Source: Aegilops tauschii subsp. strangulata
Lineage: Eukaryota > Streptophyta > Magnoliopsida > Poales > Poaceae
Direction of reading: 5' to 3'
DNA: 64,000 nucleotides
NCBI RefSeq assembly: GCF_002575655.3
Contig: NC_053038.3
Coordinates: 144,972,885-145,036,884 of the forward strand
Shown: positions 23,792-34,789 of the stretch, piece by piece
How the letters are laid out: each line of letters opens with the position of its first letter
Numbering within the stretch: position 1 is the first letter of the stretch
Notes under the pieces: generated by a model
What the model saw: the letters and a program-made list of their open reading frames with translations, nothing else
Database searches by the model: none
What the model was told of the DNA's origin: nothing
Translations under genes and position numbers: made by a program

Positions 23792-24229
23792 TGAGGGAGT
23801 CCTGGATGAAGGGGTCCTCGGGCGTCCGACCTGTTGGACATGGGCCGGACAGATGGGCCGTGAAGATAGGACTCTCCTTAGCGTGGATGGCAAGCTTGGC
23901 ATTCCGATATGAAGATTCATTTCTCTGTAACTGACTTTGTGCAACCCTAGTCCCCTCCGGTGTCTATATAAACCGGAGGGTTAGGTCTGTAGACGCAATC
24001 ATAATCATACAGGCTAGACTTCTAGGGTTTTAGCCATTACGATCTCGTGGTAGATCAACTCTTGTAATACTCATATTCATCAATATCAATCAAGCAGGAA
24101 GTAGGGTATTACCTCCATAGAGAGGGCCGAACCTGGGTAAACATCGTGTCCCCTGTCTCCTTTTACCATCGACCTTAGACGCACAGTTCGGGACCCCCTA
24201 CCCGAGATCCGCCGGTTTTGACACCGACA
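23792..24229 (+). repeat. 5' LTR of element C
   Basis: 438 bp. It matches the 3' LTR (471 bp) except for a loss of about 32 bases after 23868, where the 3' LTR holds 32481-32512. The lost segment is also present in the LTR of element H, so it is a deletion here; it lies between two AGATA copies. The TATA box TATATAAA is at 23965-23972, between the complementary arms CCCTCCGG and CCGGAGGG. Confidence 0.92.
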
Positions 24230-24247
24230 TTGGTGCTTTCATTGAGA
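24230..24247 (+). other. Primer binding site of element C
   Basis: TTGGTGCTTTCATTGAGA immediately follows the LTR end. Position and form fit a minus-strand primer site, though the tRNA was not identified. Confidence 0.65.
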
Positions 24248-24255
24248 GTTCCACT

Positions 24256-26730
24256 GTGTCATCCCTAGAAGGTCCGATGGCTCCATCAATCGTCTACAAC
24301 AATGCTGCCCTGGAGGAGGTTTTCCTCCCCGGCCAGATCTTCGTGTTCGGCGGCTTTGCACTGCGGGCTAACTCGCTTGGCCATCTAGAGCAGATCGACA
24401 ACTACGCCCTAGGTCACCAGATTAGTTTTGGAAATCTGGACTATCTCGCTGATATCCGAGGAGACTTGATCTTCCAAGGATTCGTACCCCCATCTTGCGC
24501 TCTGGCCTTAGATCCATAGCGCACCGCCAGGTCCGAAGACCGGCTCCCTGAGCTCGCCGGACTATCTGCGGCCACTAGGCCCATTGTGGGAGAGCCAGGG
24601 GAAGTGGGTCACAGGCAACCGTCGTGAAGCCGGACCCTTCCCCTGACACTGGCTCCGAATCCTCGGGGTCAGCATCGTGCGAGTTCGGCCAAGGAGTCTC
24701 CCTCTCGCCGCACTCCACGGGCCCTCTCCTCTCGAGCCAAACCTCGCCTTTAAGCAAGGCTCTGGACTTAATGCGATCCCTTGTCATTATAGAGGAGCAA
24801 CGTCCGAACTATGCCCAGCCCGGACTAGGGGCTGAGAGCAGGGAATTTTACGTCCCACCCACCACCCACTTCATAGCCACTGTTAAAAACTTGACCTACA
24901 TGCTCGATTAGGACTCCGAAAACATCAACGGTATGGACGACGATGCCGGAGAAGAGGAGGCCCAAAACCCGCTGTTTACCGGACGCTGGACGACCACCTC
25001 TTCCTATGACGTGTACATGGTGGATACACCCGAAGAGAATAGCGGCAACGACAAGGAAGACCCAGTCGAGGATAAACCTCCTGAGATACAAACGAAGCGC
25101 CGACGTCAGCATCGCCGCTCTAAATCACACCATGGAAAATATAGCAATACTGGCGCAGGAGAAAACAATACTCTGGACGATGCCGAAGACAATGAAGACC
25201 CCGTTGAGCCAACTTCCGAACAGGATGAACGGGAAGATGGGCGAGTAAGCCCCAATGAACAGGACGTAAATGAAGACTCGGAGGACAGTAATTATCTTCC
25301 GCTCTCCAAGGATGATGTGAGCCTCGGCAACGAGGATTTTATCATGCTTGAGGGACCTCCCGAGAAGGAGCGCTTTAAGCGCTGGCTAAAAGACACTTCA
25401 AGAAGCCTGAGAAAGAAGCAGCAGCAACTTCAAGCTGATCAAGATATGCTCAAAGACAGATGGACTAATGTCCTGGCAGCCGAGTAGTCCGGCCTCGAGT
25501 GCCCAACCAAAAGTTACCCGAAGCGCAAATTGCTACCTCAATTCGATGATGAGGCGCTCGAGCCCGTACCATCAGCGCGTAATGCGGCTGACCGACTACC
25601 ACGTGGCCGGGACAAAGCGGCAACTCAGGCCGAACACCAGCCCGTACTACCTCACCGTAAAGGCAGAGACAAAACAGCTCGGGGATATACATATGACCTG
25701 CGGCAGGACCTGGACAGTAGAGCATGACAGACCAGATCAATCTACGGATCGTGGGGGCGTGCCCCAACACGCGACGACGGCTACCTAGCCGGACATGACA
25801 AGCATAATCACGCCCGGGCCGAAAACCGCAGACGGACTCCATCCGAGCTACGTCGCGACATGGCCCGATATAGAGGCGCCGCACACCCCCTTTGCTTCAT
25901 TGATGAAGTAATGGAGCATGAATTCCTAGAAGGGTTTAAACCCGTGAACATCGAATCATACGATGGGACAACAGACCCCGTGGTATGGATCGAAGATTTC
26001 CTTCTCCGTATTCATATGGCCCACGGTGATGATCTTCACGCCATCAAATACCTCCTATTAAAACTCAAGGGACCAGCTCGGCACTGGTTGAACAGCCTGC
26101 CCGAAAACTCCATTGGCAGCTGGGAGGACCTGGAAGACGCCTTCCGCGATAACTTCCAAGGTACATACGTCCTACCTCCGGATGCCGATGACGTAAGTCA
26201 CATAGTCCAATAGCCCGGAGAGTCAGCTAGGAAATTTTGGACTAGGTTCTTAACTAAAAAGAACCAGATCGTCGACTGTCCGGAAGCCGAAGCCCTAGCA
26301 TCCTTTAAACACAGCATCCGCGATGAATGGCTCGCCCGACACCTCGGCCAGGAAAAGCCAAAGTCCATGGCAGCCCTCACGGCACTCACGACCCGCTTTT
26401 GTGCGGGCGAAGATAGCTGGCTAGCCCATAGCAATAACAACGCAAGCGAACCTGGCACCTCTGAAGCCAGAAATAGCAACGGCAAGCCCCGACGCAACAG
26501 ACACAAGCGTCGAAGCAACAATAACAATACCGATGACACGGCGGCAAAGCCGGATTCAGCGGCTCCAAGTCCGGCCAGCAGAAGAAGCCATTCAAAAGGA
26601 ACAACCCGGGCTCATCCAGCTTGGACCGCATACTTGATCGTCCATGCCAGATATATGGCACCCCCGATAAACGAGCCAATCACACCAACAAAAGGTGTTG
26701 GGTTTTTAAACAGGCCGGCAAGATAAATGC
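24256..26730 (+). pseudogene. gag: gag region of element C (degenerate)
   Basis: Gag precursor in several frames. The leader part near 24256 (MAPSIVYNNAALEEVF) ends in a stop. An acidic, coiled-coil-prone part follows (24933-25487: many Asp/Glu, then ERFKRWLKDTSRSLRKKQQQ). The capsid core is at 25860-26213: EGFKPVNIESYDGTTDPVVW, LLLKLKGPARHWLNSLPENS, W.DLEDAFRDNFQGTY, then a stop at 26211 before PGESARKFWTRFLTKKNQI. An Asn/Lys/Arg-rich tail follows. A degenerate zinc knuckle can be read near 26640-26700 (CQIYGTPDKRANHTNKRC). Stops and shifts make it non-functional. Confidence 0.82.
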
Positions 26731-26830
26731 CGAGAACAAGGAGAAGGGGTCGCAAAGCGAGGATGATGACGAGGAGCCCCGTCCACCGAATACAGGGGGA
26801 CAAAATAAGTCTCCCCCTTAGGTCAAAACG

Positions 26831-27517
26831 GTGATTTACGCTACCCATATCCCCAAGAGGGAGCGCAAGCGCGCACTCAGGGACGTCTATGCGATAGAGC
26901 CAGTCGCCCCAAAATTTAATCCATGGTTTTCATGCCCGATCACCTTCGATCACAGGGACCATCCGACCAGCATCCGTCATGGTGGTTCAGCCGCACTGGT
27001 CCTCGACCCAATAATTGATGGATTCCACCTCACGCGAGTCCTCATGAACGGTGGCAGCAGCCTCAACCTGCTCTATCAAGATACAGTGTGCAAAATGGGC
27101 ATCGATCCATCAAGGATCAAGCCCACAAAAACTACCTTTAAAGGAGTTATACCAGGTGTAGAGGCCCGCTGCACGAGCTCAATCACATTGGAGGTCGTCT
27201 TCGGATCTCTGGACAACTTCCAAAGCGAAGAGTTGATCTTTGATATCGTCCCCTTCCATAGTGGCTATCACGCACTTCTCGGACGAACCGCATTCGCTCG
27301 ATTCAATGCGGTGCCACACTATGCTTATCTCATACTCAAGATGCCCGGACCACGCAGTGTCATAATAGTCAATGGAAACACGGAGCGCTCCTTTCGTATT
27401 GAGGAGCACACCGCAGCTCTGGCAGCAGAAGTACAAAGCGGCCTTATCAAGCAGAACCTTAATTCGGCAGCCAAGCTCCCGCACACTGCCAAACGAGTCC
27501 GGACTACTCTGAAGTAG
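26831..27517 (+). pseudogene. pol: Retropepsin-like domain of element C with Asp-to-Asn change
   Basis: An open stretch of 228 codons (26831-27517) with the gypsy protease fold signature: FDHRDHPTSIRHGG, LTRVLMNGGSSLNLLYQDTV, LEVVFGSLDNFQSEELIFDI and YHALLGRTAFARFNAVPHYA. At the active site the expected DGGSS reads NGGSS; the Asn codon is 27047-27049. Aspartic proteases need this residue, so this copy should be inactive although the frame is open. Element A keeps Asp (3253) and so does E. After the stop at 27515 no RT-like reading follows on either strand. Confidence 0.85.
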
Positions 27518-28730
27518 GACAGTCCAGCTCGTCAAGAGCTCGACTAACAATTTGGCCTCCGTCTCAGTCCCAACCAAATAGCGGCGTACGTACCGCGCGT
27601 ACATAACTACGCACTCAAAATACCATGGGCATAGACGGAGGCGTAACTTTATTGTGGCCCATCATATGGCTCATACACATAATTCTCCTTTTCCTTTTTA
27701 CCATTTTTTGGTCTCTTTTCCACAGGCCCCCGCGGTGGCCTGCTCATCAGTCCTTTCGAAAGACGGATACACCAAGGCGGCAAATAGCACAGACGCGTGG
27801 GGGGAATTTCTAGATGTTTTTGTCGACGATCGTTCTACCTATTTTCAGGACCCACACTCAAGCTCGCCCCTTGATCTCGGCATGTTAAATAGCCTCGTTG
27901 CTTATCACACTATTTGTACAAATACACTTTGACGTATTAATCCAAGTTATAATGAAAACAGTTTGCGGCCCAACTTATGTGGCATTAGCTTACTAGTTCA
28001 TTTTTCGCAATTCTTATCGATTGCACCCGTACACCTTGGTATGCTTTAAATTGGCCAGGGGCTTCACTGTGCTCCATACTATGGCAACAAATTCCGAACA
28101 CTTTTACAGTATAGTTCGGCACCCCGAATTTTAGCATTATATGCGTTGGCTCCGAATCATGTCCTTGGTCAATAGTTGGGTTGCCCGGCTCCTGTGCTTA
28201 CTACCTTACGTTCCGCTCTATCAGCTTGGGTAGTAAAGGGAGAACTACTGCGATTGTGTTTTTGGTTTATCCGAGCAAACACCTCAGTAGAGAAAGCCGA
28301 AAACAGGCTGTCATGATATGGCGAGAGCTGGTCAGCTATTCGGAGGTTCAAAATCTTTTGTGATTTTTTCCGCCTTATGCGACGGATCGGCCTTCATCCT
28401 ATCAGGTGTTTACAGCACCCTAGTCCGGATTAAATACTAGCTAGGGGCTGCGCCTATATTTTTATTGTCAAACTCCTATGGCTAAGTGAGGGTGACAAAG
28501 CCACATAGTCCGATTGCCTGGTTTGTTGCGCTAAACACCTCCTTCAAGGGCCAAACTTTTGGATCAAGAGTGTTTAGATTCCATCTCGAACACCCCCATA
28601 CTACCTACGTGGGAGCTCAAGCCGACGACTGGCCAACCCTCAGATTTAACAAAACGGCCGCACAGGAGGTAAAATTTTAAAAATAACAAGCATCATATTA
28701 CATGTCAGCTTTGTTTCACTGTACAGGACA
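27518..28730. other. Non-coding part of element C where RT and integrase would lie
   Basis: About 1.2 kb without recognised domain. Short ORFs (27654-27932, 28486-28680) show no known motif. The stretch bridges the protease and the 3' end of the antisense gene. It is where an autonomous element would carry several kilobases of RT, RNase H and integrase. Confidence 0.6.
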
Positions 28731-28759
28731 GGATAACATGAATGTATTCATTCAAAAAT

Positions 28760-31700
28760 AATGTCCTTAGCACATTGCCCCGCTACAATGCAGGATCCCT
28801 CCAGGACATCATCAAAATACCGCTCGGGCGTGCGGTGCTCCTTGCCAGCGGGCTGTCCCTCGGTCGCGAGCTTGACGGCGTTCATCTTCGCCCACTGCAC
28901 CTTGACACAGGCGAAGGCCATCCGCGCACCCTAGATGCAGACTGACCACTTGATGACGTCAAGCCGGGGGCAGGCATTGACCAGCCCCTTCACGAGCCCG
29001 AAGTAGCTGTTAGGTATGGCTTCGGCAGGCCATAGCCGGATTATTGAATCCTTCATGGCTAGTTCGGCCACCCTATGCAGTTCGACCAGCTGTTTTAGCT
29101 GATCACTAAAGGGCACCGAATGCTCTAGCGCAAGGTATTGCGACCAGAACAGCTTCTCTGTCGAGCTCCCCTCTTCGGCTTGGAAAAACTCCGCAGCGTC
29201 GGAAACACTGCGTGGGAAATCCGCAAATGCCCCTGTAGAACTCCAAATCCGGGTCAGTAAGAGGTACCTTTTCTTCACATACTTGCTCTGCATAATAAAA
29301 GCCTAACCCATCGCAATTTTCCTGGCCTCTTGGATTTCCTGGAGGGCACCCTGGGATTCGACCCGGGTATCTTGTGCACTTTGGCGGGCCTTGGCGAGTT
29401 CAGACTCTTGGTCCGCCGTGTTGCACTCCAAAGACTCGCATTTCTTCAAGGCGTCCTGGAGCTCCTGTTGGACCTCACCGATCCTGGCCTCATGCTTTTC
29501 GCGGGCGGCTTGTTCATTGGCCGCTCTCTCCTCGGCCTCGGCCAGCGCCTTCTTGAGGGTCTCCACCTCGGTCACTGCTCCTAACAAATGTTATGTCACT
29601 TTGGTAAGCACAAATAATTCATCCTTTCTGAATCTCCATAAGGTCATTGATACCTTGATTGTCTTCCAGCAGTTTTTTCACACGGCCGAGCTCTTCCTCG
29701 GTCCACTCCAGACTCTGCATCAGTCCGGAGACCTCAGCAGCATGAGAGGTCACAGCCAACAATGACGCCTGCTTATTCACATAGACATGTCCGGTTAGTC
29801 TTCTGCAAAAGTTATTTGATCCTCTGTCCGGCTTTTCTTTTCGAACACCGGACAGAGTCTCAGGGGCTACAGTCTATACTATGACGTTCTTTTCATACAA
29901 TTGCATCGCTTACCTCAAAGCCTGTTAGAAGGCTGGTGCACGCTTCGGTCAGTCCACTTTTAGCGGACCGAACCCTCTAAACCACCGTACCCATAAGGAT
30001 GCGGTGTTCCTCAACAATGGAGGCGCCTTGCAACGCTTCCAGCAGATTATCCGGTGCCTCTGGATGGACAGAGGTCACTAGCAGAATAGCCGCACCCCCT
30101 TCTTTCGAAGGAGGCTACTTGCCCGATTCCAGAGCCGTATAGGTCTCCGGAATCGTATTCGGCTGGGGGCCGAATTGGATATGGCCCCCATCGCCGGTCT
30201 CCATGGGGATTTGCTTCCCCATGTGTCCGGCGGCCGAGGTTTCACCCACTGGTGCCGCCCTGACGGCCTCCTGCGTCCCTCCCTGGCCTGAGGTCCTTCG
30301 GGAAAACACCTCGGTGTCATTGACGGCCTTGGGAGAAGAGGCCGCCGGAAGGGACCCGCTGTCCATCACCTTCGGGTCCAGCGAATTCCCGGTAGATGAG
30401 GATCGCTGGAGGTCGGAACGGGCCAGGCTGCAGCACATGATTTGACATGTTAAAACCATGAAGTAAAAGAGCCGGATATATGAGTGCATCTTTGTGTACT
30501 TATGATTCGGCTAGGGGCTTATCCCTAGGGCGCCATTCAGAGCTGCTATCGATGTCCCACACGGAGTTGTCTGTGAAGGAGACCCTCCCCTTCTTGGACG
30601 CCTCACCCTCCAGATGCGTGGAGGCCGCCCTCTTCTTCCTTCCCCCATCAGGGGGAGAGTTGCTTTCCTCCTCCTCCTTGTCTTCTTCGGTGGGGGAGGA
30701 GTGGGTCTCGGCGCCTTCGGACGTCACGTCCGAAGTGCCCTTACATCGGAGGCCACTTCTAGTCTCCTTGGCCTTTTTCTTGGCCTTTTTCTCCGGCGCC
30801 TGGCAGGGCGCCGGAACCAGCATCTTCTTCAGAAGCGTGATAGCTGGTTTCTCGGCCAGCGGAGCCAGATACTGAATCCGCTCCGCCTTCTTTGTCCAGC
30901 CCCGAAAAAACAAATAGGGAAGCTTAGACATCTTCCTTGAGTAAGCAAGTAAAGGATACACCTTGAAATACGAAAGACTTACCGGACTGGCGGGATGGGC
31001 CAGGTCGTGCCCACGGTCCTCGGTCGTCTTCGACCACGTGTCGTTGGCCTTAAAGAGCACCTTCCATATGTCTTCGTGCATAGTTCCGAAGAACTATTGC
31101 AAGGTCTGGTGCTCGGCGGGATCGAACTCCCACAAATGGCAAGTATGGCTTTGGCATGGAAGGATCCGGTGAACTAGCATCACCTGGATCACATTGACGA
31201 GCTTGATGCTCTTGTCGACCATGCTCCTAAAGCGCGTCTGAAGCGCTGTCAGCTCGTCCGAAGAAGACCAGTCCAGGCCCTTCTCTAGCCAGGAGGTGAG
31301 CCGCATCGGGGCTTCGGACTGGAATTCGGGAGCCGCGGCCCAGGTGGCGTCGCAAGGCTCTGTGACGCAGAACCACTGCTGTTGCCACCCTTTGATGGTC
31401 TCCACGAAGGTACCTATGGGCCATGTGACGTTGGGCATCTTGCTCACCATGGCGCCTCCGCACTCTGCGTGTTGGCCACCCACCACCTTCGGCTTGACAT
31501 TGAAGATCTTTAGCCACACTTCGAAGTGGGGTGGGATGCGGAGGAAGGCCTCGCACACGACAATGAATGCCGAGATGTTAAGGAAGGAGTTGGGGGCCAG
31601 ATCGTGGAAGTCCACACCGTAGTAGAACATGAGTCCGCGGACAAATGGGTGAAGAGGGAATCCCAATCCGCGGATGAAGTGAGGGATGAATACCACCCTC

Positions 31701-31856
31701 TCATGGGGCTCCGGGGTGGGGATGATCTGCCCTTGGACTGGAAGCCGGTGCGCGATTTCCTGCGCTAAGTACCCGGCCTCCCGGAGGTTGGTGATGTCCT
31801 TCTCCTTAATGGAGGAAACCATCCATTTGCCCTGCGCTCCAGATCCGGACATGGCT
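28760..31856 (-). pseudogene. Antisense multi-exon gene of element C (transposase_28-like domain, coiled coil)
   Basis: A gene on the strand opposite to gag. A TATA-like TTTATAAG lies at 31969-31976, and the ATG is at 31852. The first exon encodes a domain resembling the Pfam family described as 'putative gypsy type transposon' (LRGLGF-like FIRGLGFPLHPFVRGLMFYY, FIVVCEAFLRIPPHFEVWL, WFCVTEP, NVIQVMLVHRILPC). It has a TAG at about 31094, and its donor GTAAGT is near 30974. Later parts are a Lys/Glu/Ser-rich, NLS-like linker (30500-30900), a region to 30115, a strong coiled coil (29587-29303) and a C-terminal block (29293-28760: FADFPRSVSDAAEFFQ, IRLWPAEAIPNSYFGLV). Element H encodes the same series on its + strand. 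Biochemical role unknown. Confidence 0.78.
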
Positions 31857-31968
31857 GGAGTGCTTTTTTGAGGTGGAAGGAATGGAAGCTTTGGCGCTGG
31901 AGCTCGAGAATGGATGGGCAGAGAGAGAGAGAGAGAAGGCGTGGGTGAAATGATGAATCCTTATCTCC

Positions 31969-31976
31969 TTATAAAG
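31969..31976 (-). promoter_or_regulatory. TATA-like box of the antisense gene of element C
   Basis: On the - strand TTTATAAG, about 117 bp before the ATG at 31852 and about 430 bp from the 3' LTR. Between it and the ATG lies a (GA)n run at 31921-31936, which would be a CT-rich 5' UTR. The related gene in element H has TTTATAAA at 58376-58383 in the same relative place. Confidence 0.5.
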
Positions 31977-32403
31977 GCAGCGAATATCGAGCGCCTCCCA
32001 ACTCGCCTTAAAAATCGCCTATTCCCCAAGGGTCGTGCTAACGGTGCGGTTGGATTACCCACGCCCGTATTGATGAGAATCCCGTAATAAGGGGACACGA
32101 TCTCTGCTTCGACAAGACGTGCCAATAAAACCGCATCTTGAAACATGAAGCGGGAGGCTAAAAAACGGTTCGAAATAATGACCGGTCAGGGACGTGATGT
32201 CACGCGACAAAAGTTGTCAGCAGATTGGACTTGTGAAATATTATACTCTCTGCGGTTGTGTGTGGTACTTGTTTTGCAGAGCCGGAAACGTTTTTGGTGT
32301 TCGTAGGATGCTTTGGAGCAATCATAGGAGGAACCCGCCTTGCAATGCCGAAGACAGTCTGCGCATGGGACACCTCGTCATTGAACCCTGGTTCAGGGGC
32401 TAC

Positions 32404-32874
32404 TGAGGGAGTCCTGGATTAAGGGGTCCTCGGGCGTCCGACCTGTTGGACATGGGCCAGACTGATGGGTTGTGAAGATACAAGACAGAAGACTCTCTCC
32501 CGTGTCCAGATAGGACTCTCCTTGGCGTGGACGGCAAGCTTGGCGTTCGGATATGAAGATTCCTTTCTCTGTAACCGACTTTGTGCAACCCTAGTCCCCT
32601 CTGGTGTCTATATAAACTGGAGGGTTAGGTCCATAGAGGCAATCATAATCATACAGGCTAGACTTCTAGGGTTTTAGCCATTACGATCTCATGGTAGATC
32701 AACTCTTGTAATACTCATATTAATCAAGATCAATCAAGCAGGACGTAGGGTATTACCTCCAAAGAGAGGGCCTGAACCTGGGTAAACATCGTGTCCCCTG
32801 TCTCCTGTTACCCTCAACCTTAGATGCACAGTTTGGGACCCCTTACCTGAGATCCGCCGGTTTTGACACCGACA
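32404..32874 (+). repeat. 3' LTR of element C
   Basis: 471 bp, TGAGGGAGTCC...CCGACA, preceded by a polypurine-like TTCAGGGGCTAC. TATATAAA is at 32609-32616. It keeps the 32-base segment missing from the 5' copy. Confidence 0.92.
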
Positions 32875-32879
32875 CCTGG

Positions 32880-34680
32880 CGGGTTGAAGATTCTGGGTCA
32901 TCCTACGCCGATTCTTCGTCTTCTCACATCATCTGGAAGTCAGATGTGGCCCAGTTGATCCCCGTCAAAGCTTCAAATACAGCTTCATCATCTATAAGGG
33001 TTGACAAATCAATATCGGGAGTGAAGGTGTGCTTACATGTTGGTGGGATAAGATCCATGGCATCATGAACCGGCGCTGATACTTTTGAGTTTTCTTTGGG
33101 TAAGCCGCCTGATATTTTGACAAGTCAGTCTCTTTAGCTACCTTGCTTGCCAAAGGGCGCATTTCCCTTACACACTTGGCGAAATCTGTTGCTGGGAAGG
33201 GACACCCATCCTATTTCAGGCTTGGGCAGCCAGTGGGCAACTCTTCTGGGTCCAGTTCTGCTTGCCCTGCCTTGGCCCGGCTCTGCGCGGTGAGGCACTG
33301 GCTCTGGCGGCTGACCGCTTTAGCTCTTCAACTCTTCGAGGCAGCACAGATAATTTATCCAGCACTTCCCTGATGAGTGAAGGTGATTGCTTTTTATGCG
33401 AGATAGCAGATATAGCCCATTGATCGCCGGTGTATAACTGCTCCACAAGAGTATATGCAGCTTTAAGTTTCACACGCATGTCTTGACCAAGGTTGGAACT
33501 TCTGGGGCCTGCATCGGCAAAGATATTGATAAATTGGCTGATGGTTGTTATACGTTGGTGGTGAAAGATTGAAGTACAATATTACTTACCAAAGATGGCA
33601 GCTATCATGCTATTAATCTAACGCTTCAAGCCGAATAACTCTTCAGTCACTGGCTTAAGAGCAGCCTCAGCATCTTTAGCTCTTTTCAATAGAGCCGCCT
33701 TCTCAGTATCCCAGCTGCTCCTCTTAGCATTGAAATCCTTTTTCAGCTTCTCAGTTTCTTCCAAAACGGTTTTTAGTTCTGATTTAGCCTTGGATGTTTT
33801 AGATTGCTGTGTTTGGATGTTCTGCTGCAGATCCACTACTTGGAATTCTTTCATACTTAATTCAGCCTACAAGAGAAAGAGATTAAGCAGCAGTGTATGG
33901 TTATGATAATCATCTTATTAAAGTACCAAGCATAATACAAGTATTTCACTTGGCACTTGGGGGCTAATTTAAGTCATCCTTTTTGCATACGCATACTTGG
34001 TGACCCGGGTAAAATCTTCCAATTTAAACCAGCCCTTGGGGGCTACATATGCGGATTTTTGCACTATAATCTTAAGTCCCGGCTTAACCGTAATTTTAAG
34101 CCGACCCTTGGGGACTACTAGTTTTGATTCAGCAGAGTTAAATTGCTATGGAATAGCTACATGGCCAAGATACTATTTAAGTCTACAACATGTTCAATTC
34201 TTTCATATTCAGTAGACTTGGCGGTTGACGGATATCTATATGAGAAGTATTTTGAGTGTTTACCTCAAAGTGCTCTTTCATCAGATTAACTAGGCCGGCT
34301 TCAAAGTCACTGCTGGTATGAAGGCGGTTTAAATAACCCGCGTGAATCTCATGAGCGTTAAATTGGGCATAACTTTCCAAGTCCAGCTTCCATTTACCCT
34401 TGTCAGCAGCTGAAAATTCTTCCTTGGCGCTATGTTTTGATAAGACAGTGGGGTTGCCCCGTTCTGCATAACCAACCCCGATGACAATAACATCTTCAGC
34501 CTCTTCTTCAGCAGGCTTGATGGGACTAGGTGGCTTGGAATTGGCCGGGGTAACATCCACGGAATCCGTTGTGACATTGTGCTCTTCGGGCGGCGGATCA
34601 TCAGTAGCAGCTTGAGGAGTCTGATGAGAGGCTTCTGAGATCATTTGCTTCTCCACGTCAGCAGCCTTGGGATCTTCAGT
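32880..34680 (-). pseudogene. Antisense gene of element A, C-terminal exons
   Basis: Downstream half of the gene that lies opposite to gag-pol in element A, read right to left. 34656-34250 is an acidic/Ser/Pro-rich exon (PPPEEHNVTTDSVDVTPA, then WKLDLESYAQFNAHEIHAGY). 33870-33618 is a coiled coil (LQQNIQTQQSKTSKAKSEL, EKLKKDFNAKRSSWDTEKA). 33560-32880 is the C-terminal exon (TLVEQLYTGDQWAISAISHK, then FTPDIDLSTLIDDEAVFEAL). The last codons appear to run across the C insertion to a stop at 23773-23775. Order and character (globular domain, acidic linker, coiled coil, conserved end) match the antisense gene of C and H. Confidence 0.65.
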
Positions 34681-34789
34681 CGGTTTATTTACCTCCAGCT
34701 TCTAGGTGGGCTTGGCTATACCACTGGAAATAAGACATATGAAGGGGTTAATATATCAAATGTGTAAGTATTAAAGCAAAAAAGTTTAA

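Larger units (their letters stand above)
23792..32874 (+). mobile_element. Element C: gypsy element lacking RT and integrase, with antisense gene
   Basis: LTR retrotransposon of 9.1 kb with LTRs 23792-24229 and 32404-32874 (TGAGGG...CGACA) and perfect target duplication CCTGG at 23787-23791 and 32875-32879. It holds gag (24256-26730) and protease (26831-27517) on the + strand. No trace of reverse transcriptase, RNase H or integrase is present, and a multi-exon gene lies on the - strand (about 28760-31856). Because the structural ends are intact while pol is missing, it is probably a non-autonomous form moved by enzymes of a relative. Element H at the right of the window is the same or a sister family. 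Confidence 0.92.

Noticed and set aside
24575..24787. - strand ORF opposite the gag leader of C
   Set aside because: No domain, and it overlaps the + strand gag readings.
30480..31622. Several + strand ORFs of 100-130 codons in element C
   Set aside because: They are shadows of the exons of the - strand antisense gene, which has matching exons in element H.
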